From Prolixibacteraceae bacterium (lineage in GTDB: Bacteria > Bacteroidota > Bacteroidia > Bacteroidales > Prolixibacteraceae), in assembly GCA_030602265.1 (NCBI GenBank), contig JAUWAB010000001.1, forward strand, positions 124,001 to 188,000: a stretch of DNA of 64,000 nt, given 5' to 3'. The translations under genes and the position numbers were made by a program. The notes under the pieces are model-generated. The model ran no database searches and had not been told where the DNA came from. It saw nothing but the letters and a program-made list of their open reading frames with translations. Within the stretch, counting starts at the first letter, position 1; each line of letters begins with the position of its first letter. Below are positions 41,707-50,409 of this stretch, one piece after another.

Positions 41707-42003
41707 TCAGACAACCCTGGAAGCCAGAAAATCGTCAATATCATCATTTATATCCCTGATCTCACTGATGAGTGTGGCCTGTTCGGCCGCTTCCTTCAAC
41801 ACCAGGTTACTGTAAACAAACTGAAAAGCCGACATGGCCATAACATCCTGCATATCCTTGTCCGGATAATTGACCTTAAAACTGGCCACAACCTCATTCA
41901 GTCTCTTTGCAGCACTCCGGTATCTGGCTTCATCCTTACGGTTTACAACCAACGGATAAATCCGGTTATCAATCTTTATATTTATTGAAAGCGTATCACT
42001 CAT
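41707..42003 (-). CDS. zapA: Cell division protein ZapA
   Basis: A 98-residue FtsZ-binding protein. The N-terminal strand segment SINIKIDNRIYPLVVNRKDEARYRSAAKRLNEVV and the C-terminal helix match ZapA. ZapA dimers cross-link FtsZ protofilaments at the division site. It follows a coiled-coil gene by 9 bp, and rny follows. Confidence 0.88.
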   Translation of the reverse strand: MSDTLSINIKIDNRIYPLVVNRKDEARYRSAAKRLNEVVASFKVNYPDKDMQDVMAMSAFQFVYSNLVLKEAAEQATLISEIRDINDDIDDFLASRVV

Positions 42004-42012
42004 TGTTTGTCA

Positions 42013-42306
42013 TCACTCGTTTAGTAATGCCACACATTTATCGATCTCCCGCACTAATTTGTTGATCTTTTGCCTGACCACCCGGTTATCGCCGAAACCC
42101 GACTCAAACCCTTTAGCCAGCTTAAGATTCTCATATCTACTGGTGAGTTCCTCCAATTGCCTCTCAAGCAGTACGATCCGGTTGTTCAAATGAGAAACTT
42201 CTTCACTTAATATAGAATTTCTTTGTTCAACCTTTTCGAATTCGCCGATCAAACGGCCAACCCGTTCTTTCATACTTTTAACAAGCAAAAGGCTTTCTTC
42301 ACTCAT
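42013..42306 (-). CDS. Coiled-coil protein upstream of zapA
   Basis: A 97-residue protein that is almost entirely coiled coil (EKVEQRNSILSEEVSHLNNRIVLLERQLEEL). It resembles ZapB-like or other small division coiled coils found in front of zapA in Bacteroidota, but similarity by coiled coil is weak evidence. It is 9 bp from zapA and has a TAACTTTG box at 42334-42327 on the minus strand. A role in the Z ring is inferred from context. Confidence 0.75.
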   Translation of the reverse strand: MSEESLLLVKSMKERVGRLIGEFEKVEQRNSILSEEVSHLNNRIVLLERQLEELTSRYENLKLAKGFESGFGDNRVVRQKINKLVREIDKCVALLNE

Positions 42307-42326
42307 TTCAGCTGCTTTTTCAAGAG

Positions 42327-42334
42327 CAAAGTTA
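42327..42334 (-). promoter_or_regulatory. -7 box for the coiled-coil/zapA genes (TAACTTTG)
   Basis: An exact TAnnTTTG on the minus strand, 21 bp before the start codon. Confidence 0.55.
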
Positions 42335-42399
42335 ATATTTTTCGTTTATCACCTCCACCACAATGATCCGATTCACAAAATAAATACGGTCCGAACCGT

Positions 42400-42407
42400 T
42401 ATATTTG
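42400..42407 (+). promoter_or_regulatory. -7 box for the M23 peptidase gene (TATATTTG)
   Basis: An exact TAnnTTTG overlapping the ORF-track TTG start at 42405, which places the real start at ATG 42429. Confidence 0.65.
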
Positions 42408-42428
42408 CCGTTTTTGAATCATCGCTTT

Positions 42429-44141
42429 ATGAAGATACCTATAAGAAACAGCTTAATTCTGATATTTGTTCTTTTCAGCTTATCGGTTTTTGGACAAAAC
42501 GAAAATTTTGCCAGTCCGGTAAAGATTCCGGTATTCCTGAGTGGAAATTTTTGTGAGTTACGGCCTAATCATTTCCATGGCGGCATCGATATAAAAATCC
42601 AACAACGAATTGGCCTTCCGATATATGCCATTGAAGAAGGATTCATATACCGGATTGTGGTATCCCCTACCGGTTACGGGAAGGCCTTATACATTGAACA
42701 CCCGGGCGGTAAAAGCTCGGTATATGCCCATCTCGATCGTTTCTCCGACGAGATTGAGGCCTATGTAAGGGCCGAACAATACCGGAGAAAATCCTTCGCT
42801 GTCGACCTCACTCCCGAAAAGAATGAAATCCGGGTCGAGAGAGAACAGTTTATTGCTTACGGGGGAAACAGTGGCAGCTCCGGTGGACCACATCTTCACT
42901 TTGAGATCCGGGATACTGAAACCCAGGATGCCCTCAATCCACTGCATTTTGGATTTCAGGTAACCGATAAGGTTCCGCCAAGGTTTTACAGCCTGATTGC
43001 TACGCCAGTTTCAGAAAACAGCCATATCGGTTCATCAACCGCCAGGAGAATTTTTCCGGCGACCGCATCAGGAACGAATTATTCTCTGGGGGTCAATCAG
43101 GAGTTTGAGGCTTTCGGAAAAATCGGACTGGCCATCAGAGCCAACGACTTTTACGACGGCAGCCACAATATCTGCGGAATTTACACCGCGGAACTGAAAG
43201 TAAACGGCGATGTCATCTTTGGATACGCCTTCGACCGTATGCCTTTTTCAGATACCCGTTACATGAACAGTCATATCGATTATGAACTGTCGCTCCAGAA
43301 TGGCACCCGGGTTCACCGGCTCTGGAGACAGCCGGGAAACAGGCTGGGGATATACCATACCCAGATAAACAGGGGTCTCATTGATATTGAAGACGGAAAA
43401 TTGTACGATATTGAAATTACCATTACTGATCTCCCAGGCAACAGCGCCAGCCTGAAATTCAGAATCCGGGGCAAAGACCGTAATATCAGCCGTCAGATTC
43501 CCGGGAATGCAGGATTCTTTACCTATGACGATGAGAACCTGTTCCGCACACCCTTTATGGAACTTTTCGCCCCTGTAGGAGCCTTTTACGATGACTTTTA
43601 CTTTACCTATCAGGTAACCCCCCAAACTCCGGATATTTTTTCGAAAGCGCACAGGATCCACAGTGAAAGTGAACCAATACACCTGCCGGTGAAACTTCGC
43701 ATCCTGACCGAAAGTTTACCGGAGCACCTGGCAGATAAGTCTTTTATCGGCAGGATACACAATAATGGCAGCAAAAGCTATACAGGCGGAAAACTTATTA
43801 ACGGATGGTTTGAGGCAGAAATAAGGACTTTCGGTACCTATGCGGTGATGACAGACACCATTCCTCCTGTAATTAATCCATTAAGTATCAGGGAAAAAAA
43901 TGCCCTTACTGAGTCAAACCGCATCCGTTTTACCATTTCAGACAACCTCTCGGGGATAAAAAGTTACGAAGGCACTATCAATGGAGAGTGGGTCCTTTTT
44001 GATTATGATGCAAAAAACCGTCTGCTGACTTATGAATTCGACAGGGAACGGTTCACAACAGGAAAGAGGCACTCTTTGATCCTGACTGTAAAAGACCAGG
44101 TTGACAACACCGCAGTTTATGAGGCGACATTCTGGAAATAA
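42429..44141 (+). CDS. Secreted M23-family (LytM) metallopeptidase
   Basis: The start at ATG 42429 begins the signal peptide (SLILIFVLFSLSVFG); product 570 residues. The LytM zinc site is HFHGGIDIK (His, Asp) and HLHFEI (His), within about residues 45-185. The remaining 380 residues are beta-rich, with Ig-like features such as TDTIPPVINPLSIREKN, and may dock it in the envelope. M23 enzymes cut peptidoglycan cross-links or similar glycine-rich peptides. Confidence 0.92.
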   Translation: MKIPIRNSLILIFVLFSLSVFGQNENFASPVKIPVFLSGNFCELRPNHFHGGIDIKIQQRIGLPIYAIEEGFIYRIVVSPTGYGKALYIEHPGGKSSVYAHLDRFSDEIEAYVRAEQYRRKSFAVDLTPEKNEIRVEREQFIAYGGNSGSSGGPHLHFEIRDTETQDALNPLHFGFQVTDKVPPRFYSLIATPVSENSHIGSSTARRIFPATASGTNYSLGVNQEFEAFGKIGLAIRANDFYDGSHNICGIYTAELKVNGDVIFGYAFDRMPFSDTRYMNSHIDYELSLQNGTRVHRLWRQPGNRLGIYHTQINRGLIDIEDGKLYDIEITITDLPGNSASLKFRIRGKDRNISRQIPGNAGFFTYDDENLFRTPFMELFAPVGAFYDDFYFTYQVTPQTPDIFSKAHRIHSESEPIHLPVKLRILTESLPEHLADKSFIGRIHNNGSKSYTGGKLINGWFEAEIRTFGTYAVMTDTIPPVINPLSIREKNALTESNRIRFTISDNLSGIKSYEGTINGEWVLFDYDAKNRLLTYEFDRERFTTGKRHSLILTVKDQVDNTAVYEATFWK

Positions 44142-44276
44142 AATAAAAATGATTTGAAGCCCCGGAAAATCATTTTTCGTGATGAACCGGGTTTGTGGAT
44201 ATAACGGCACCAGCATAAATCTCTAAACAGTGACGAAAATCAATAATTGAAATTCAGGCAGTAGAACTGAAAAGAG

Positions 44277-44284
44277 TATATTTG
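44277..44284 (+). promoter_or_regulatory. -7 box for the C69 peptidase gene (TATATTTG)
   Basis: An exact TAnnTTTG overlapping the ORF-track start at 44282; the real start is ATG 44315. Confidence 0.65.
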
Positions 44285-44314
44285 CGAATCATCAAAATTA
44301 AAACTGATACAAAC

Positions 44315-46003
44315 ATGATAAGAAAATCTGTTATTCTGAGCGGTATTTTATCCGTACTGATGGTATTTAACACAGATATCTCCAGTGCATGTACCAATTT
44401 CCTGGTAACCAGGGGGGCTTCAGCCGACGGCTCGACTATGATAACCTATGCAGCCGATTCCCACAACCTGTACGGGGAGCTCTACCACTGGCCTGCCGCC
44501 AAATGGCCTGCCGGATCCATGGTCGACGTCTATGAATGGGATACAGGTAAGTTTCTTGGAAAGATTGAGCAGGTTCCTCAAACCTACAGCGTAATCGGGA
44601 ATATGAATGAATTCCAGCTGGCGATAGCGGAAACCACTTTTGGCGGCCGCAGTGAACTGGGTAGCCAGAGCGGAGCAATAATGGATTACGGTAGCCTTAT
44701 CTATATAACCCTTCAGCGCGCAAAAACTGCCCGCGAGGCCATTTCCGTAATGACCAGTCTGGTTGAAAAATATGGGTACTACAGTTCGGGTGAGTCATTC
44801 TCAATAGCTGATCCCAATGAGGTATGGATAATGGAAATGATCGGAAAGGGAGAAGGAGAAAAAGGGGCAGTCTGGGTAGCGGTTAAAATTCCTGAAGGAT
44901 ACATCAGCGGCCATGCCAACCAGGCCCGCATTACCACGTTCCCTCTCGATGATCCTGACAATTGCATCTATTCGAAAGATGTTATCTCTTTCGCACGGGA
45001 GAAAAAATGGTTCAACGGAAAAAATTCCGATTTCAGTTTTTCAGACGTTTATGCCCCGATGGATTTTGGTGCAGCCCGCTTTTGCGACGCCAGGGTATGG
45101 GCCGGGTTTAACAAGGTAGCCACCGGAATGGAAAAATATACTGAATATGCCAAAGGTCTGATTGAATTCGGTGGTGAGAACAATTTTCCGGTCAACCGAA
45201 TACCCCTCTGGATCAAACCAGATAAAAAACTGACCGTCAAGGATGTAATGGAAATGATGCGTGACCATTACCAGGGAACCCCCCTTGACATGACCCAGGA
45301 CCTCGGTGCAGGACCGCACCAGTTGCCTTACCGCTGGAGAGGCCTGACCTGGAAAGTGGACGATGTAACCTATTGTAACGAAAGGGCCATTTCGACCCAG
45401 CAGACCGGCTTTTCCTTCGTGACACAAAGCCGCAACTGGCTGCCCGATCCGATCGGAGGAATTCTCTGGTTTGGTGTGGATGACAGCTACAGCTCTTGCT
45501 ACGTTCCGATGTACTGCGGAATTACTGAAATACCAGAATGTTTTGCCGTCGGAAACGGTGACCTGCTCACCTACAGCGAGACCTCGGCATTCTGGGCTTT
45601 CAACTTCGTCGCCAATTTCGCCTACCTGCGGTACAACGACATGATTCAGGATGTCAGAAAGGTTCAACATGAACTGGAAGGGAAATACATTACCTGGACT
45701 CCGGCCATTGACAAGGCTGCCAATGATCTGATGGCGTCTTCCGGACCGGAAATGGCCAGGAAATTCCTGACCGAATACTCTGTCAATGAAGCCAATAACA
45801 TGACGAAAAGATGGAAAGAACTTGGTCAGTACCTGCTGGTTAAATATATGGACGGTAATATCAAGAAAGAAGAAGACGGAAAGTTCAAGAGAAATGAATA
45901 TGGCCTTCCTGCCACCCCACATTTCCCCGGATACCCGGAATGGTGGTACAGGGCCATCGTCAACAGTACCGGCGACCATTTAAAGGTAATTCAGCCGGAG
46001 TAA
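44315..46003 (+). CDS. Secreted C69-family dipeptidase
   Basis: With ATG 44315 the product is 562 residues. The signal peptide ends at SSA, and Cys26 (CTNFLVTRGASADGS) becomes the N-terminal nucleophile after cleavage, the defining feature of C69/Ntn dipeptidases. Other family blocks are ADPNEVWIMEMIG and SGHANQARI. It would cleave dipeptides in the periplasm. The stop codon is followed one base later by a two-hairpin repeat element. Confidence 0.92.
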   Translation: MIRKSVILSGILSVLMVFNTDISSACTNFLVTRGASADGSTMITYAADSHNLYGELYHWPAAKWPAGSMVDVYEWDTGKFLGKIEQVPQTYSVIGNMNEFQLAIAETTFGGRSELGSQSGAIMDYGSLIYITLQRAKTAREAISVMTSLVEKYGYYSSGESFSIADPNEVWIMEMIGKGEGEKGAVWVAVKIPEGYISGHANQARITTFPLDDPDNCIYSKDVISFAREKKWFNGKNSDFSFSDVYAPMDFGAARFCDARVWAGFNKVATGMEKYTEYAKGLIEFGGENNFPVNRIPLWIKPDKKLTVKDVMEMMRDHYQGTPLDMTQDLGAGPHQLPYRWRGLTWKVDDVTYCNERAISTQQTGFSFVTQSRNWLPDPIGGILWFGVDDSYSSCYVPMYCGITEIPECFAVGNGDLLTYSETSAFWAFNFVANFAYLRYNDMIQDVRKVQHELEGKYITWTPAIDKAANDLMASSGPEMARKFLTEYSVNEANNMTKRWKELGQYLLVKYMDGNIKKEEDGKFKRNEYGLPATPHFPGYPEWWYRAIVNSTGDHLKVIQPE

Positions 46004-46004
46004 T

Positions 46005-46050
46005 CCGTGCGTTGCACTCACGGTTATTATTGAATAGTCCCTACAGGACT
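46005..46050. repeat. Two-hairpin TTATT element, copy 2
   Basis: Hairpin 1 CCGTGCGTTGCACTCACGG (46005-46023, one mismatch), TTATT, hairpin 2 AGTCC-CTACA-GGACT (46036-46050). It starts 2 bp after the C69 stop codon. Confidence 0.8.
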
Positions 46051-46096
46051 GTTTATGTGGTGGCGTGCCTGGTTGTTTTTTGGCAGATTAAATAAC

Positions 46097-46190
46097 GTCA
46101 GACATCAGACAAAAATTCTTTGCGTCTTTGTTTCTCTGCGGTGAAAAATTCTTTGTGGTGCTTCGTATCTTGGTGCCTTAGTGGCAAAAA
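46097..46190. repeat. Composite octamer-linker-heptamer repeat, minus orientation
   Basis: GTCAGAC, ATCAGAC heptamers, then aaaaattctttgcgtcttt, linker ctgcggtgaaaaattctttg and the octamers tggtgcct tagtggc. On the minus strand the order is the same as at 19068 and 21578. Together with the previous entry it occupies most of the 359-bp gap before rplS. Confidence 0.85.
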
Positions 46191-46255
46191 CAGGATCACA
46201 TTTCCCCGGAAGTTCACCCTAAAGTAACAATTAGCCAAGAATTTAACGGCCTGGG

Positions 46256-46285
46256 TTGTTTAAACTAAAAATATTATTACTTTTG
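46256..46285 (+). promoter_or_regulatory. Promoter of rplS
   Basis: TTG (46256-46258), 19 bp, TACTTTTG (46278-46285). It fits the Bacteroidota consensus and gives a leader of about 70 nt. Confidence 0.75.
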
Positions 46286-46362
46286 CGCCACGAAAAATTC
46301 AGCAATCTCTTACACCGGAAAGGCCGGGTAATATTGCCAACTTATTAAAAAATATCTGAACA

Positions 46363-46713
46363 ATGGACTTAATAAAAGTTGCTCAAAACGCATTTGAGAC
46401 CGAAAAAGCAGAATTGCCCAAATTCGGAGCAGGAGATACCATCACGGTAAATTACAAAATCCGTGAAGGTAACAAGGAACGTATCCAGAGTTACCGCGGT
46501 GTGGTAATTCAGATCAAAGGTACCGGTGAAACCAAAACCTTCACCGTCCGCAAAATGTCCGGTAACGTAGGTGTTGAGAGGATCTTCCCCATTACCTCAC
46601 CGTTTATTGCCGGCATCGAAGTCAACAAACGCGGTAGTGTACGTCGCAAAAGACTTTTCTACCTTCGTGGTCTTACCGGGAAAAAAGCCCGTATCAAAGA
46701 AAAAAGAGTGTAA
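46363..46713 (+). CDS. rplS: Ribosomal protein L19
   Basis: A 116-residue large-subunit protein at the 30S-50S interface. The sequence contains [29 protein letters not shown] and [20 protein letters not shown], both diagnostic. It has its own promoter and terminator and is not with trmD/rimM as in E. coli. Confidence 0.98.
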   Translation: MDLIKVAQNAFETEKAELPKFGAGDTITVNYKIREGNKERIQSYRGVVIQIKGTGETKTFTVRKMSGNVGVERIFPITSPFIAGIEVNKRGSVRRKRLFYLRGLTGKKARIKEKRV

Positions 46714-46733
46714 CATTACATTGCACCATATAC

Positions 46734-46763
46734 AAAAAGGCTTCTCAAAGGGAAGCCTTTTTG
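46734..46763 (+). terminator. Terminator of rplS
   Basis: AAAAAGGCTTC-TCAAAGG-GAAGCCTTTTT, a perfect 11-bp stem including the A/T run, 20 bp past the stop. Confidence 0.9.
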
Positions 46764-46867
46764 TTTTGAATTAAATTACCATCAGGAATGACTCCCCGAA
46801 CCAGACGAAATATTGAAGTTTACTGATTTTGACTATTTTCGCAGAAAATCAAAAAAAACTGTTTTAC

Positions 46868-49162
46868 ATGCTTCAGAGATTTGTTTTACTTTTCACCCTG
46901 GCTGCCCTGATATCCTGCAGCAACCATCAACAAACACCAGAACTGGTAACCGATCCGGTTGATTATGTGAACCCCCTGATGGGTACACTTTCCGATTTCA
47001 GTTTCAGTACAGGAAACACCTACCCCGCCATTGCACGGCCGTGGGGCATGAATTTCTGGGCACCCCAGACCGGCAAAATGGGCGATGGATGGATGTACAC
47101 CTATGGCTCCAAGACCATCCGCGGGTTCAAACAGACCCATCAGCCTTCACCATGGATCAACGATTATGGCCAGTTTTCCCTGTTTGCCACCACCAACAAA
47201 CTGGAATTCGACGAAAACAAACGGGTAAGCTGGTTCTCTCACAAGGCTGAAACGGTAAAACCATACTATTACAGTGTCTATTTAGCCGATTACGATACCA
47301 AGGTAGAAATCACCCCTACCGACCGGGCTGCCATATTCCGTTTTACTTTTCCGCAGTCCGACAGTTCATTTGTTCTGATCGACGCCTTTAACCGGGGATC
47401 GATGGTAAAAGTGATTCCGGAGGAGAATAAAGTGGTGGGCTATACCACCCGGAACAGCGGCGGAGTACCGGCCAATTTCAAAAACTGGTTTGTGGTACAG
47501 TTCGACACACCCTTTTCTGATTTTGCCCTTTGGGACGACGGGAAGGATCTGGAAGGACAGTCGGAGATAACCGGATACCACGCCCAGGCAGCAGTACGAT
47601 TTGCCACCAAACGCTTCGACCAGGTAATTGCCCGCGTGGCGTCATCCTTTATCAGCCTCGAGCAGGCGCAGCTCAACCTCGACCGCGAAGCCGGCAACAA
47701 GACATTTGAGCAGGTGCAGCAGGACGGACGGCAGATCTGGAACCAGGAACTCGGCAAGATTAGGGTTTCCACCGAAAATATTGACCACGTAAGGACATTC
47801 TACAGCAGTTTGTACCGTGTACTGCTTTTCCCCAGGAAATTCCATGAATACGATGCGGATAACAAAATGGTTCATTACAGTCCCTATAACGGAGAAGTAC
47901 TCCCCGGACCGATGTACACCGACAACGGCTTCTGGGACACCTTCAGGGCGGTATTCCCGTTCTTCACCTGGATGTACCCGGAACTGAACGCCGAGATTAT
48001 GCAGGGGCTCGTGAATACTTATCTGGAAAGCGGATGGCTCCCCGAATGGGCGAGTCCCGGACACCGCGACTGCATGATAGGTTCCAATTCTGCCTCACTG
48101 ATTGCCGATTCCTACCTCAAAGGAATCCGCGGCTACGATATTGAGACCCTCTACGAGGCCATCCTTAAAAACACTGAATCGGTAGGACCGGTCAGCTCGG
48201 TTGGCCGCTACGGCGCAGAATATTACAATGAGCTGGGTTACATACCCTACAACGTGGGTATCCGGGAGAATACCGCCCGAACCCTTGAATACGCCTACGC
48301 TGATTTCTGTATCATGGAACTGGCCAAGGCCCTCAATAGGCCTGCAGAAGAAATTGAACTGTTCAGAAAGCGCTCGCAGAATTATAAGAATGTCTTCGAC
48401 AAGGAAACCCTGCTGATGCGGGGCAAGAATGAAGATGGCACCTTCCAGTCGCCTTTCAACCCTTACAAATGGGGCGATGCCTTTACCGAAGGAAACAGCT
48501 GGCACTACACCTGGAGCGTGTTCCACGATGTGGAAGGACTCAAGCAGCTGATGGGCGGCCGGGAGATGTTTGCACGGATGCTGGATTCCGTATTTGTGGT
48601 TCCCCCCATATTCGACTATTCCTATTATGGTTTCCCGATCCATGAAATCAGGGAAATGCAGGTGATGAACATGGGCAACTACGCCCACGGAAACCAGCCG
48701 ATCCAGCATATGATTTACCTGTACAATTACGCAGGAGAACCCTGGAAAACCCAGAAATGGATCAGGCAGGTGCTCACCCGGCTCTATAATCCCAATCCGG
48801 ATGGCTATTGCGGCGATGAGGATAACGGACAAACCTCTGCCTGGTATGTATTCTCCGCGCTGGGCTTCTATCCGGTTGCTCCAGGTACAGACCAATATGT
48901 TATTGGCTCCCCCCTGTTCGAGCATGTCGAAATTACCTTGCCAGCAGGCGGAAAACTGAACATCAGCGCACCCAGGGCCGGTCAGAAGGAATATATTGCC
49001 AAAGCAGTCCTGAACGGAAAAACACTCGACAAATCATGGCTGTCGCACAGTGAAATTTCCAAGGGTGGAAAAATTGAATTCCACATGAGTCAGGATCCGG
49101 TGAAAACCATTTGGACCAGGCCTGAAAGTTTTCCGTTTTCCATGACAAAATCAGGTGAATAA
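46868..49162 (+). CDS. GH92-family glycosidase lipoprotein (alpha-mannosidase type)
   Basis: The start at ATG 46868 begins a lipoprotein signal with lipobox LISCSN; product 764 residues. The protein has the GH92 N-terminal beta-sandwich (VDYVNPLMGT, AIARPWGMNFW) and the C-terminal (alpha/alpha)6 barrel with DNGFWDTFRAVFPF, GNQPIQHMIYLYNYAG and GYCGDEDNGQTSAWYVFSALGFYPV, where calcium and catalytic acids lie. GH92 enzymes are exo-acting, calcium-dependent mannosidases used on N-glycans. It is not part of a visible polysaccharide utilisation locus. Confidence 0.95.
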   Translation: MLQRFVLLFTLAALISCSNHQQTPELVTDPVDYVNPLMGTLSDFSFSTGNTYPAIARPWGMNFWAPQTGKMGDGWMYTYGSKTIRGFKQTHQPSPWINDYGQFSLFATTNKLEFDENKRVSWFSHKAETVKPYYYSVYLADYDTKVEITPTDRAAIFRFTFPQSDSSFVLIDAFNRGSMVKVIPEENKVVGYTTRNSGGVPANFKNWFVVQFDTPFSDFALWDDGKDLEGQSEITGYHAQAAVRFATKRFDQVIARVASSFISLEQAQLNLDREAGNKTFEQVQQDGRQIWNQELGKIRVSTENIDHVRTFYSSLYRVLLFPRKFHEYDADNKMVHYSPYNGEVLPGPMYTDNGFWDTFRAVFPFFTWMYPELNAEIMQGLVNTYLESGWLPEWASPGHRDCMIGSNSASLIADSYLKGIRGYDIETLYEAILKNTESVGPVSSVGRYGAEYYNELGYIPYNVGIRENTARTLEYAYADFCIMELAKALNRPAEEIELFRKRSQNYKNVFDKETLLMRGKNEDGTFQSPFNPYKWGDAFTEGNSWHYTWSVFHDVEGLKQLMGGREMFARMLDSVFVVPPIFDYSYYGFPIHEIREMQVMNMGNYAHGNQPIQHMIYLYNYAGEPWKTQKWIRQVLTRLYNPNPDGYCGDEDNGQTSAWYVFSALGFYPVAPGTDQYVIGSPLFEHVEITLPAGGKLNISAPRAGQKEYIAKAVLNGKTLDKSWLSHSEISKGGKIEFHMSQDPVKTIWTRPESFPFSMTKSGE

Positions 49163-49178
49163 ATTCCGGTTGATTTTG

Positions 49179-49186
49179 TAGGTTTG
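49179..49186 (+). promoter_or_regulatory. -7 box for the YitT gene (TAGGTTTG)
   Basis: An exact TAnnTTTG 20 bp before the ATG at 49207. Confidence 0.5.
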
Positions 49187-49206
49187 CGGGCCAAAATCTG
49201 ATTATC

Positions 49207-50121
49207 ATGAGTTTTGTTCCCAAAGTTAAGTTATTCAGCCGCAAATGGTTTTATGACTATTCCCTCATTCTGGTGGGTTCCTTTATACTGGCGGCCGGTT
49301 TTGTGTATTTCATCACTCCGCACAAAATTGTGCCGGGAGGCGTGTATGGCATTGCGATCGTCGTGCACTACCTCACCAAAGGCATGTTTGCTTTCTGGCC
49401 TGAAGGGATACCCATCGGGCTGTTCGGTCTCGTGCTGAACATCCCGCTTACCTGGGCCGGGATAAAGCTTCTCGGTCCGAAATTCGGGGTCAAGACGATA
49501 ACCGGGTTTGTCCTAACGTCGGTGTTCATTGACGGAATAACCATGCTCAGGCCGGTTGGCGACGCTGCGCTGGTCAGTGATGTACTGCTGTCGTGTGTTT
49601 TCGGCGGGGTGCTGCTGGGCTTTGGATTAGGACTAATCTTCAAATCCAGGGCGACCTCCGGAGGTTCTGATATCATCGCCATGATTGCAGCCAAATATAC
49701 ACGCCTTCCTCTGGGCAGACTGATGATTTATGTTGATTCTGCAATTGTGCTGATCGGTCTGGCAGCCTTTCAGGACTGGGCCATACCACTCTACTCGTGG
49801 ATTGTGATTTTCATTACCGGCCGGGCGATTGACATTACCCTGGAAGGCGCTGATTACAATAAAGCGCTGTTCATCATTTCAAAGGAACACGAGGCGATAC
49901 GGGAAAAAGTTCTTGTCGACCTCGAACGGGGCGGAACGTATCTGAAAGCCAAAGGCATGTACACCAACGAGGAGAAGCAGATGATATTCACAGTGGTCAG
50001 CCGCCGGGAACTGGCTATCCTGGAGGATTATATCCGCGAAATTGATCCCGGTGCCTTTATCACCATCATGGACACCAAGGAAATTTTGGGGGAAGGATTT
50101 AAGTCTTTGAATGATTATTGA
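49207..50121 (+). CDS. YitT-family membrane protein with DUF2179
   Basis: A 304-residue inner-membrane protein. Five or six helices in the first 210 residues match the YitT_membrane domain (GSFILAAGFVYFITPHKIVPGGVYGIAIV), followed by a cytosolic DUF2179 domain (KALFIISKEHEAIREKVL, YTNEEKQMIFTVVSRREL). Function is unknown; the family has been linked to transport. The gene at 59087 carries a related DUF2179-type tail. The last codons and stop are inside a heptamer block. Confidence 0.9.
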   Translation: MSFVPKVKLFSRKWFYDYSLILVGSFILAAGFVYFITPHKIVPGGVYGIAIVVHYLTKGMFAFWPEGIPIGLFGLVLNIPLTWAGIKLLGPKFGVKTITGFVLTSVFIDGITMLRPVGDAALVSDVLLSCVFGGVLLGFGLGLIFKSRATSGGSDIIAMIAAKYTRLPLGRLMIYVDSAIVLIGLAAFQDWAIPLYSWIVIFITGRAIDITLEGADYNKALFIISKEHEAIREKVLVDLERGGTYLKAKGMYTNEEKQMIFTVVSRRELAILEDYIREIDPGAFITIMDTKEILGEGFKSLNDY

Positions 50122-50146
50122 TTATTTATTATTTATTATTTGCTGT
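50112..50146. repeat. Heptamer block overlapping the YitT stop codon
   Basis: GATTATT, GATTATT, TATTATT, TATTATT, TGCTGTA. The first two units contain the last codons and the TGA stop (50119-50121). The words resemble those at the thyA stop (18231-18265). Confidence 0.75.
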
Positions 50147-50175
50147 AAATAGCGGTCTTACTGAACAATAGCAAC

Positions 50176-50259
50176 CTCTGTTTACTGTTTACTGTTTACC
50201 GTTAACCGTTTACTGTTTACCGTTAACCGTTTACTGTTTACTGTTTACCGATTACCGGA
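50176..50259. repeat. Twelve-unit TACTGTT/TACCGTT heptamer array
   Basis: CTCTGTT, TACTGTT, TACTGTT, TACCGTT, AACCGTT, TACTGTT, TACCGTT, AACCGTT, TACTGTT, TACTGTT, TACCGAT, TACCGGA in unbroken 7-nt register. Confidence 0.95.
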
Positions 50260-50269
50260 ATATGGACCA

Positions 50270-50305
50270 GGGCAAGCCATGGCTTGCCCCTACACCGTTT
50301 TTCAT
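50270..50305. repeat. Short inverted repeat ending CCCCTAC, copy 2
   Basis: Stem GGGCAAGCC / GGCTTGCCC (50270-50278, 50281-50289), then CTACACCGTTTTTCAT. The stem differs from copy 1 by a base change on both arms. Confidence 0.75.
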
Positions 50306-50311
50306 GGCCAG

Positions 50312-50353
50312 GTCCGATTACCGATTACTGTTTACTGTTTACCGTTTACCACT
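50312..50353. repeat. Heptamer array upstream of the patatin gene
   Basis: GTCCGAT, TACCGAT, TACTGTT, TACTGTT, TACCGTT, TACCACT: six units in register. It ends 33 bp before the -7 box of the next gene. Confidence 0.9.
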
Positions 50354-50385
50354 TTTTTATATCCGGTTCTTTTCATAAATTTGGA

Positions 50386-50393
50386 CACCCAAG
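50386..50393 (+). promoter_or_regulatory. -7 box for the patatin-BamA gene (TAAATTTG)
   Basis: An exact TAnnTTTG 17 bp before ATG 50410. It excludes the ORF-track start at 50284, which would translate repeats. Confidence 0.65.
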
Positions 50394-50409
50394 ATTTGTT
50401 CTACAAGCC

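Noticed and set aside
45041-45979. 312-aa minus-strand ORF opposite the C69 peptidase
   Set aside because: A shadow ORF. The plus-strand gene has the N-terminal Cys, signal peptide and promoter; this one has no recognisable domain.
48095-48925. 276-aa minus-strand ORF opposite the GH92 gene
   Set aside because: A shadow ORF of the GH92 frame with no domain and no promoter box.
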